DNA of 52,150 nucleotides from Aquimarina agarilytica ZC1 (GTDB lineage: Bacteria; Bacteroidota; Bacteroidia; Flavobacteriales; Flavobacteriaceae). Location: assembly GCF_000255455.1 (NCBI RefSeq), contig NZ_JH621274.1:1-52150 (forward strand), written 5' to 3'. Positions 45,648-52,150 of this stretch are shown one piece after another (the stretch's first letter is position 1; every line of letters begins with the position of its first letter). The translations under genes were made by a program, and so were the position numbers. The notes under the pieces are model-generated. The model ran no database searches. It saw nothing but the letters and a program-made list of their open reading frames with translations, and had not been told where the DNA came from.

Positions 45648-46058
45648 TTATTTTTTTAAAGCTTCTAATATATCCTTTAATAAATCATTATCAGATGGTC
45701 CAGCTGGTGCTTTTGGCGCTTCTGGCTCTTTTGTTTTTTCGTAAGCTTTAAGTACGATATAGATAAATAAACCTACAATTATAAAATTGATAATTGTTTG
45801 TATTAAATTTCCGTAAGTCATTACAGCTGCTCCAGCTTCTTTAGCGGCTTTTAAACTTTCATAATTTTCACCATTTAAAGCAATAAATTTTTGTGTAAAA
45901 TCTGTTCCTCCTGTTATTAAACCTACAACAGGCATAATAATGTCAGCTACTGCCGAATTTACAACTTTACTAAATGCACCACCTATTACAACCGCTGTTG
46001 CTAATGATACAATGTCTCCTTTTAGTAGGAACTTTTTAAAGTCACTGAAAAATGCCAT
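45648..46058 (-). CDS. mscL: Large-conductance mechanosensitive channel
   Basis: The 136-residue channel opens under membrane tension to release solutes in osmotic downshock. Features: amphipathic N-terminus [15 protein letters not shown]1 with the pore-lining [18 protein letters not shown], a periplasmic loop (about 45-75), TM2 (about 80-102; [21 protein letters not shown]), and a cytoplasmic helix. Length is normal. Confidence 0.96.
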   Translation of the reverse strand: MAFFSDFKKFLLKGDIVSLATAVVIGGAFSKVVNSAVADIIMPVVGLITGGTDFTQKFIALNGENYESLKAAKEAGAAVMTYGNLIQTIINFIIVGLFIYIVLKAYEKTKEPEAPKAPAGPSDNDLLKDILEALKK

Positions 46059-46158
46059 TTGATTTTTGTTTTAATTGTTAGCACTACTAATTTACTTAAA
46101 AAATCAACTATATTTAAAATTATGTTAATTTTTTATTAATTTTATGTCGAGGTATGAC

Positions 46159-47256
46159 TTATTTTTGGGTTAAAATGCGCTTAACTCTAGGAGCTATACC
46201 TGTAATTAACTCATATGAAATAGTACCCGCAGCTTCAGCCAAGCTTGCCGCTGAATAGGTTTCATTAAATATAATTACTTCATCGCCTTCTTTACAATCA
46301 ATATGAGTCACATTAACCATAAGCATATCCATACATACGTTTCCTAAAATTGGAGCCTTTTGTCCATTAATATAAACAAAGCCTTTGCCATGCCCATACA
46401 TTCGACCAATTCCATCGGCGTGACCCAAAGCTATAGTAGCCGATTGAACAGGTGTATCCGCAATAAAGCCACGATTGTAACCTAATGATCCCCCTGCTGG
46501 AATTTCATGAATTTGCGAAATAACCGAAGTTAAACTGGCTACGGGTTTTAAGTTTTCGTCATATATTGCCTCGTTTCCAAAACCATACAAACCTATACCC
46601 GTTCGCACCATACTAAAATGTGCTTCGGGATAATTTAAAATTCCAGATGTATTTGATTGATGTGTAATAGGATCATTAATCATTTGTGATTGTAAAGCCC
46701 CCGAAAACTGCTTAAAAGACTTTATTTGCTGCATTGTGAATGCTCTTTCCTTTACATCTTCGCTTGCCGCTAAATGCGAAAACAACGATTTAATTAACAA
46801 ATTAGCCCCTTCAACCTCATCTAAAATAAAAGGAATATCGGTATCCGAAAAACCTAAACGATTTAAGCCCGAATTATACTTTATATGTATCGGATAATTT
46901 TCTAATTGTTGTTCTAAACAAAAGTTGGCAAATAAATTTAATAAACGTACACTATATATACTTGGCTCCAACTTATGTTTGACCAACAAATTAAAATTAC
47001 TAGGTTGCGGGTGTAGTACTAAAATAGGGGTACCTATCCCGCTTTCGCGAAGTGCTACTCCTTCTTCTGCATAAGCAACACCAAAATAATCTACTCCCAA
47101 TGATTCTAAATGAGTGGCTATACCTATGGCATCACTCCCATATGCCACCGCTTTGACTACCGCTAAAAGTTTTACCTTAGGATTTATTTTACTACGTAAA
47201 TACTCATAGTTATGTGTTAAATTATCCAAATTTATAGTTAAAACGGTACCGCTCAT
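46159..47256 (-). CDS. alr: Alanine racemase
   Basis: The 365-residue PLP enzyme makes D-alanine for peptidoglycan. The PLP lysine K35 lies in AVVKAVAYGSDA (the usual Asn and His of the KANAYGHG motif are replaced), with the catalytic Tyr in GSLGYNRGF and LYGFGNE in the barrel. The C-terminal beta domain holds the CMDMLMVNVTHI signature. It starts 16 bases after tdk and is probably co-transcribed with it. Confidence 0.95.
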   Translation of the reverse strand: MSGTVLTINLDNLTHNYEYLRSKINPKVKLLAVVKAVAYGSDAIGIATHLESLGVDYFGVAYAEEGVALRESGIGTPILVLHPQPSNFNLLVKHKLEPSIYSVRLLNLFANFCLEQQLENYPIHIKYNSGLNRLGFSDTDIPFILDEVEGANLLIKSLFSHLAASEDVKERAFTMQQIKSFKQFSGALQSQMINDPITHQSNTSGILNYPEAHFSMVRTGIGLYGFGNEAIYDENLKPVASLTSVISQIHEIPAGGSLGYNRGFIADTPVQSATIALGHADGIGRMYGHGKGFVYINGQKAPILGNVCMDMLMVNVTHIDCKEGDEVIIFNETYSAASLAEAAGTISYELITGIAPRVKRILTQK

Positions 47257-47272
47257 TGGTGTATTTTTAAGT

Positions 47273-47851
47273 CTATTTATTATTCTCTTTATAAAAAGCC
47301 CCTCGGCTTAAAGGTTCATATGCCTCCGATTCTCCCAACATTACCAAATCATCATCCGTTGATTTCCGATGACTATAATGTGCTAAATTCCCGGTCTTAG
47401 CACAAACTGCATGTACTTTAGTAACATATTCTGCTGTAGCCATAAGTGCTGGCATTGGGCCAAATGGTTGGCCTTTAAAATCCATATCTAATCCAGCCAC
47501 AATGACGCGAATGCCTTTATTCGCCAAATCATTACATACCCCTACAATTTCTTCATCAAAAAACTGAGCTTCATCAATACCTACAACATCACAGGTATCT
47601 GCCAAAATACGAATATTTGCCGCTGCAGGTACTGGAGTTGATGAAATTTTATTATGATCATGCGATACCACATTTTGTTCACTATAACGCGTATCAACCA
47701 TGGGTTTAAAAATTTCCACTTTTTGCTTGGCAAACTGTGCTCGTTTTAAGCGTCTTATCAATTCTTCTGTTTTTCCCGAAAACATGGAACCGCATATCAC
47801 TTCGATCCATCCAAATTGAGCATCAGGATTTACTGTATTTTCAAGAAACAT
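47273..47851 (-). CDS. tdk: Thymidine kinase
   Basis: The 192-residue type II kinase phosphorylates thymidine in salvage. It has a P-loop ([14 protein letters not shown]), [11 protein letters not shown] (catalytic acid region), [19 protein letters not shown], and a reduced zinc-finger region near [13 protein letters not shown]. It heads the tdk-alr pair and reads away from the gene at 48084. Confidence 0.95.
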   Translation of the reverse strand: MFLENTVNPDAQFGWIEVICGSMFSGKTEELIRRLKRAQFAKQKVEIFKPMVDTRYSEQNVVSHDHNKISSTPVPAAANIRILADTCDVVGIDEAQFFDEEIVGVCNDLANKGIRVIVAGLDMDFKGQPFGPMPALMATAEYVTKVHAVCAKTGNLAHYSHRKSTDDDLVMLGESEAYEPLSRGAFYKENNK

Positions 47852-48083
47852 TTCGTATTTTTCAGTCGGTTAAATTCCTTTTTTAAAGCAAGTATGCACT
47901 AAGGAATAAAACCTGTTATTAGTCATACAAATGTATGCAATAAACACTGATTCCTGCTAATATTTCATTGGCTAGTCAATTTACTTTATACCAAACTATG
48001 AAGTAACTATTGAACACTAATTTTTTACATTTTGAGCTAAGCCTCAAAAAAATGAACTCCACCATGTGGATTAAAAATACACT

Positions 48084-49010
48084 ATGAAAGCGCAACTCGA
48101 AAAAGAATTAAAAGACTTGGCTGTTGAAATTTTAAGTATGCAACATCAAAATACGAATGATTTAAAGCATAAAGTTGCTCAAATATACGAACGCTTATGT
48201 GTATTGGCTTACACCGAAAATCAAACTGAAACAATTAAAATAGCCGATCCAGATACTACGCCTGAAAAAGAATTTACCACTATTAATGAAGTAACTGATT
48301 TTGTAGGCTCCTTGGCGGAAGAAACTGATGAAATTACAGCTCAAGATACCTTTACTACTGAAACTGTAGTGGAAAGGGAAATCCCATCAACTTCAGAAAC
48401 AAAACCTATTTCGGAAATATTATCGGAAATAATTCCTGAAAACAACAACCTGTTAGAGTTAGAGTCCGTTGCAGACGAACCTAAAGTTGTTCGCGAAGAA
48501 ACACTTTTGGTTACCGAAGAGACAGATAAACCAGAAGCAACTCCAGAAAAGGATACTCATGCCCCAGCGCTTTTACACGAACTCGAGGCCTTAACGTCGG
48601 GTTTTGATTTACCCGAATTTGATCCTATAAGTACCCCTACAGAAACAACTAATAACCCAACAACAGAAGTTCCTCCAGTTTTTGAACCTGTAATTTCAAA
48701 GGCTTCGGAAAATCAAACTAAAGTAAATGATGTGATTGCGACACAACAAAAATCATCACTAAATGATAGCCTTAAAAAAAGCATTCAAATTGGCTTAAAT
48801 GACCGTATTGGCTTTATAAAACATTTGTTTGATGGAAACCAAGATGATTATACGCGTGTGCTTTCACAACTCAATACTTTTGAAACTAATACCGAAGCCA
48901 TAAACTTTATCAATCAAATGGTAAAACCCGAATACAACAACTGGGAAAATAAAGAAGCATTTGAAACGCGCTTTTTGGAAGTAGTTTTTCGTAAGTTTGA
49001 CACCTTATAA
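48084..49010 (+). CDS. Acidic protein of unknown function with a helical C-terminal domain
   Basis: The 308-residue protein has a short helical N-terminus (about 1-45), a long acidic Thr/Glu-rich linker (about 50-225), and a compact helical C-terminal region (about 228-308; SLKKSIQIGLNDRIGFIKHLFDG...EAFETRFLEVVFRKF). No signal peptide or membrane helix is present, so it is likely cytoplasmic. It sits 19 bases before rsmI. I have seen this layout as a conserved flavobacterial gene but know no function. Confidence 0.75.
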   Translation: MKAQLEKELKDLAVEILSMQHQNTNDLKHKVAQIYERLCVLAYTENQTETIKIADPDTTPEKEFTTINEVTDFVGSLAEETDEITAQDTFTTETVVEREIPSTSETKPISEILSEIIPENNNLLELESVADEPKVVREETLLVTEETDKPEATPEKDTHAPALLHELEALTSGFDLPEFDPISTPTETTNNPTTEVPPVFEPVISKASENQTKVNDVIATQQKSSLNDSLKKSIQIGLNDRIGFIKHLFDGNQDDYTRVLSQLNTFETNTEAINFINQMVKPEYNNWENKEAFETRFLEVVFRKFDTL

Positions 49011-49029
49011 GTCTTCATAAAATACTATT

Positions 49030-49704
49030 GTGAGTAAATTATACCTTGTTCCTACGCCAATTGGTAATCTAAATGATATAACATTTAGAGCCATTGAAGT
49101 GCTAAAAAATGTTGATTTAATTTTAGCCGAAGATACCCGCACAAGTGGTAAACTATTAAAACACTTTGAAATTTCAACGCATATGCAAAGTCATCATATG
49201 CATAATGAACATAAAACTGTTGAGGGAATAATTAAAAAATTAGAAGCGGGCCAACAAATTGCCCTAATAAGCGATGCTGGAACACCTGCTATTTCCGACC
49301 CTGGTTTTTTACTAACACGTGCAGCAATTACCAATAACATCCCTGTAGAATGTTTACCCGGAGCTACAGCTTTTGTACCTGCATTGGTCAATAGTGGTTT
49401 TCCCAATGATCGTTTTATTTTTGAAGGCTTTTTGCCTGTTAAAAAAGGCAGACAAACACGTTTACTTGCTTTAGCAGAAGAAACTCGCACATTAATTTTT
49501 TACGAATCACCTCACAAATTGGTAAAAACACTTACCGACTTTGCTACTTATTTTGGTGAAGACCGTAAAGTATCGGTTAGTAGAGAACTGACCAAAATTC
49601 ATGAAGAAACTCAAAGAGGCACAACAACAGAAGTTGCTACACATTACAAAAACAAGCCCCCCAAAGGAGAGCTTGTCATTGTTGTTTCCGGTAAAGGAAA
49701 GTAA
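49030..49704 (+). CDS. rsmI: 16S rRNA (cytidine(1402)-2'-O)-methyltransferase
   Basis: The 224-residue SAM-dependent enzyme adds a 2'-O-methyl group to C1402 of 16S rRNA. It has the tetrapyrrole-methylase fold: LYLVPTPIGNLNDIT, LAEDTRTSGKLLKHF, ALISDAGTPAISDPG (SAM loop), PGATAFVPALVNSG, and RELTKIHEE. It begins with GTG at 49030. The ~40-residue C-terminal tail seen in E. coli is absent. It follows the acidic protein gene in the same direction. Confidence 0.95.
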   Translation: MSKLYLVPTPIGNLNDITFRAIEVLKNVDLILAEDTRTSGKLLKHFEISTHMQSHHMHNEHKTVEGIIKKLEAGQQIALISDAGTPAISDPGFLLTRAAITNNIPVECLPGATAFVPALVNSGFPNDRFIFEGFLPVKKGRQTRLLALAEETRTLIFYESPHKLVKTLTDFATYFGEDRKVSVSRELTKIHEETQRGTTTEVATHYKNKPPKGELVIVVSGKGK

Positions 49705-49759
49705 TTTTTGTCTTACTATTCTAATAAATACCAGCTTAGCTTAATAGCAATAAGTGCTG

Positions 49760-51781
49760 TTATTTTTTGACAAACTTATAGGTGTTATTTTTATTTCCGT
49801 CTAATGAAATGTAATACAATCCTGTGGCTAAACTTGAAACACTTACTGCTTTTGCTCCACCCTGACTTACAACTACACCGGATAAATCATAAACTTTCCA
49901 AGATTCAAAATCACCTGAAATATTTAATACATTCTGTGTTGGGTTTGGATAAACTCTAATTACATCGGCTTGTGCATCAAATACAGGGCTAGACAATGTA
50001 GTATCCTCTTCTATAATAAGTGTGTCATTAGCATCCGCAAAAGATTTACTATTCATTACCTCTCCATTATCGGTTTGCATAAAAATCAATAATAATAATT
50101 TGTGTCCTGCATCTAAATCTTCAGTTCTAGGAATAGCCTCTGTAAGAGCTGTTACATTATCTGATCCTACTGCAAAATTAGTCGGAATAGTATAATCAAC
50201 GGTTACTGTTCCACTATTTTCTGCTGTTGTAAACACCACAGGTGTAAAAGCACTTGTTGCTACAATATTATTTGATTCATCAACTTCACGCACTTGAATG
50301 GCAATATAATCTAAATCTTCTTCAACTCCTGCTGCTAATCCAGTTTGGTAGGTAATATCAATTGACATGACCTCTCCATAATCTACTACTGGGTCAGTAC
50401 CTCCAGCTGGTATAAAAGATGCTCTATTATCAAATGTAACCGATCTTGCTCTATTACTATCACCAGTACCATCATCAACAGGTTTGTACACACGTATCCA
50501 ATCAACTAACATGGTTTGATCAACTGTTTCCACATCACTTATTTCATTGTCGTTTGGAGATCGACTAGGTGTTGAGTTTGCTTGAAAAGTTTGATCTTCT
50601 GTATTAATTATAATATCTAATTCTTTAGTAAAACGACGTCCATTATTCAAATAATCAAAAGGATCCAAAACACTAATATTTGAAGCTGCCTTTGCTGCTC
50701 TTAAACAAGATTCATCATAAATCGCCGTTTGACCACAGTTTTGCAATGTCATATCTTGAAAACCTGGTCTAAGTGTTTCAAATAATAATTGACCATCATT
50801 GCCTAAATTCATATTCACAGTAGCTCCGCCTGCAGTTACAAGACCTGTAGGGTAAGTATACTCCCATGATCCACCTATTATTTCTGAGGCGCTTCCATTA
50901 TCATCTAATACACGAACAAGTTCTCCATCAATATAATATTCAACTCTTGTAGGTGTCACCCAATATACACCTATATCCACGGTTGTTCCACCCCATGTTG
51001 TAATTCCATTTCTTCTCCAAAAGCTATTAAAATCCCTAGGCTGGTAATCTTGAAAATTTGGGGGTCTAATAAATACATGGTGACTCAAATGAATACGCTC
51101 TGCAAAAAAACTATTACGTCCAGCTCCAGTTTCCGTAGTCATTTCCCCAGGTACTGTTCCATCAATCCCTGCCCCTCCATAGGCTTCAATAATATCAATT
51201 TCTTGAGTATCATCGGGGCTTAAAAGCCACACATCGGATGCTGCAGTTGAATTTGCAACCGTTACCCTGGCCTCAACAAAAACAGGATAAATTACTTTAG
51301 TCAAACCTGTCATACAACCACCTCTAGTAGCATAAGGATATTGATTATCTAGTTGATCTTTTTCTTCTCCATCAATACGTGTATTAAACACATGTAAATG
51401 ATCTCCATCTACATAAAGATTTTCGGGTCTCCATATAGTTGGACCAGGTCCTTCAAAAACATTTGGCTGTCCATTTGGTAAATCATGATAGGTGTTATAC
51501 CATTTATTTTCACCTGGAGGACCAAAATCAACACGAGTTGTACTTGCATCAAAGGTATAGTTAAAATCATCCGAAGGCGCTTCTTGCAACTCCCAAACTC
51601 TACCAATTCCTGGATCTGGTGCAATTGGTATGCTTTCAAATTCGAACTGAGCATTCATTGTAAATCCAATTCCAAGGAATACTACTGCTATTAATGAGTT
51701 CAGGCTTTTTAACACTTTGTCCACCGAATACGTTGGTTTATCAAAGAGATTAAATAAATGAGTAATTGTACTTTTTTCCAT
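49760..51781 (-). CDS. Secreted GH16 beta-agarase/porphyranase with one galactanase-associated module and T9SS domain
   Basis: The 673-residue exported enzyme has a long N-terminus before the signal segment (about 29-44). GH16 spans about 55-435 with the catalytic motif E194-I-D-I-I-E199 (nucleophile and acid/base); conserved surroundings such as WRPENLYVDGDHLHV, ATRGGCMTG and TMLVDWIRVYKP fit agarases or porphyranases. Residues about 444-590 are one copy of the ~140-residue module repeated seven times in the GH86 enzyme at 454-5667. The end (IRVYPNPTQNVLNISGDF...GLYYISLDG) is a type A T9SS sorting domain. Substrate cannot be chosen between agarose and porphyran. Confidence 0.9.
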   Translation of the reverse strand: MEKSTITHLFNLFDKPTYSVDKVLKSLNSLIAVVFLGIGFTMNAQFEFESIPIAPDPGIGRVWELQEAPSDDFNYTFDASTTRVDFGPPGENKWYNTYHDLPNGQPNVFEGPGPTIWRPENLYVDGDHLHVFNTRIDGEEKDQLDNQYPYATRGGCMTGLTKVIYPVFVEARVTVANSTAASDVWLLSPDDTQEIDIIEAYGGAGIDGTVPGEMTTETGAGRNSFFAERIHLSHHVFIRPPNFQDYQPRDFNSFWRRNGITTWGGTTVDIGVYWVTPTRVEYYIDGELVRVLDDNGSASEIIGGSWEYTYPTGLVTAGGATVNMNLGNDGQLLFETLRPGFQDMTLQNCGQTAIYDESCLRAAKAASNISVLDPFDYLNNGRRFTKELDIIINTEDQTFQANSTPSRSPNDNEISDVETVDQTMLVDWIRVYKPVDDGTGDSNRARSVTFDNRASFIPAGGTDPVVDYGEVMSIDITYQTGLAAGVEEDLDYIAIQVREVDESNNIVATSAFTPVVFTTAENSGTVTVDYTIPTNFAVGSDNVTALTEAIPRTEDLDAGHKLLLLIFMQTDNGEVMNSKSFADANDTLIIEEDTTLSSPVFDAQADVIRVYPNPTQNVLNISGDFESWKVYDLSGVVVSQGGAKAVSVSSLATGLYYISLDGNKNNTYKFVKK
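50000..50452 (-). repeat. Single copy of the GH86-type ~140-residue module in GH16
   Basis: Starting at residue 444 (R-A-R-S-V-T-F-D-N) the segment shares E-E-D-L-D-Y-I-A-x-Q-V-R and GHKLLLLIFM with the seven units of the GH86 gene. It ends just before the T9SS domain, as do the GH86 repeats. Confidence 0.88.
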
Positions 51782-51805
51782 TATTCATTGTTTTTGGTTA
51801 AGTTC

Positions 51806-51836
51806 TTAAAAGCAAGCTATCTAGTATTGCTTTTAA
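51806..51836. promoter_or_regulatory. 10-bp inverted repeat (operator-like) in the GH16 leader
   Basis: TTAAAAGCAA (51806-51815) and TTGCTTTTAA (51827-51836) form a perfect 10-bp inverted repeat with an 11-base spacer, directly downstream of the -7 box. Spacing of 21 bases between half-site centres suits a dimeric regulator. It could alternatively be a leader hairpin. Confidence 0.5.
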
Positions 51837-51840
51837 AATG

Positions 51841-51848
51841 CAAAGATA
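51841..51848 (-). promoter_or_regulatory. -7 promoter element of the GH16 gene (TATCTTTG)
   Basis: On the minus strand TATCTTTGC is a strong match to TAnnTTTG, about 59 bases before the ATG. A clear -33 TTG at the usual spacing is not seen, as often in regulated promoters. Confidence 0.5.
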
Positions 51849-52101
51849 GTCAACGAATAAATTAAAATATTTAAAAAAGAAAGAAAAATCCTAAATATTA
51901 TATTTTATTTAAACTATTTAAGCATATTCAACTTAATATTTAAAAAAATATAACTAACTGAAAATTAGATGTATTTTTTTAAATTTAAAAACAATCAAAA
52001 AAAATTCACATTATTTGTCGATAAAAAACATCAAATTATGACAAACTGTTAATCTTGATAATATGCTTTATATCTATAAAATATAAATTTTAGTAAATAA
52101 T

Positions 52102-52122
52102 CCTCGGGGCAAGCCCACGAGG
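52102..52122. repeat. REP-like palindrome
   Basis: CCTCG-GGGC-AA-GCCC-A-CGAGG folds into a hairpin of two stems with a 1-base bulge. It is far more GC-rich than the surrounding DNA and lacks a T-run, so it is not a standard terminator. A related GGCAAGCC core occurs at about 36205-36216. Confidence 0.5.
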
Positions 52123-52150
52123 CATTAAAATAATTTTAGCTGATTATCTT

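Larger units (their letters stand above)
51782..52150. other. Upstream region of the GH16 gene with promoter, palindrome and REP-like element
   Basis: There is no protein gene. The region carries a -7 promoter element and an inverted repeat near the GH16 start (listed separately), an AT-rich stretch to about 52095, and a compact palindrome at 52102-52122. Confidence 0.6.

Overview
The window is AT-rich bacterial chromosome. Its gene content points to a marine, agar- or porphyran-degrading member of the Flavobacteriaceae (Bacteroidota). The main clues are exported polysaccharidases with type IX secretion (T9SS) C-terminal sorting domains, a TonB-dependent receptor paired with a DUF5689 surface lipoprotein, TAnnTTTG-type -7 promoter elements, a eukaryote-like long IleRS and class II GlyRS, and a conserved ileS-traR-lspA block. 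No rRNA, tRNA, CRISPR array or prophage was seen.

Layout. 1-5.7 kb: a giant secreted GH86 agarase/porphyranase with seven tandem ~140-residue modules, ending at a strong terminator. 5.9-11.3 kb: a TonB receptor and DUF5689 lipoprotein operon, divergent from a secreted endonuclease/exonuclease/phosphatase-fold enzyme; this may be a nucleic-acid or phosphodiester scavenging unit. 11.2-15.4 kb: a probable operon of a cytochrome-b-like membrane protein, a divergent GH86 homologue, a lipoprotein-type formylglycine-generating enzyme (FGE) and a small secreted protein. 15.4-20.1 kb: DUF3108, tryptophan 2,3-dioxygenase, M23 peptidase and pgi, tightly packed or overlapping, closed by a ~28-bp hairpin. 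20.3-26.8 kb: patatin/Omp85, uvrC and a T9SS metzincin protease. 27.3-30.7 kb: a RimB-like protease, RimK, an AstE/ASPA-like deacylase, 5-formyl-THF cyclo-ligase and a single-domain response regulator. 30.7-31.7 kb: an IS1595-type insertion sequence, inserted precisely at the convergent junction of the response regulator and lspA genes. 31.6-37.1 kb: lspA, traR/dksA-like, ileS and a nitrilase. 37.1-39.3 kb: an accessory patch with an apparently 5'-truncated ORF, a coupled small acidic protein and a small lipoprotein. 39.3-49.7 kb: mostly core genes (Ig-like lipoprotein, comF, a coiled-coil protein, glyS, a T9SS protein, mscL, alr, tdk, rsmI). 49.8-51.8 kb: a secreted GH16 agarase/porphyranase carrying one copy of the module found seven times in the GH86 enzyme, with a promoter and a palindromic operator-like site at its start.

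How the parts fit. The GH16 and GH86 enzymes at opposite ends would act outside the cell on red-algal galactans and share an unnamed accessory module. The divergent GH86 homologue sits next to an FGE whose two active-site cysteines are intact, which suggests a link to sulfated galactan and sulfatase maturation, although no sulfatase gene lies in the window. The shared ~140-residue module is the best candidate for something undescribed. The IS at the lspA stop codon and the truncated ORF with its small acidic partner are the most informative signs of genome rearrangement.
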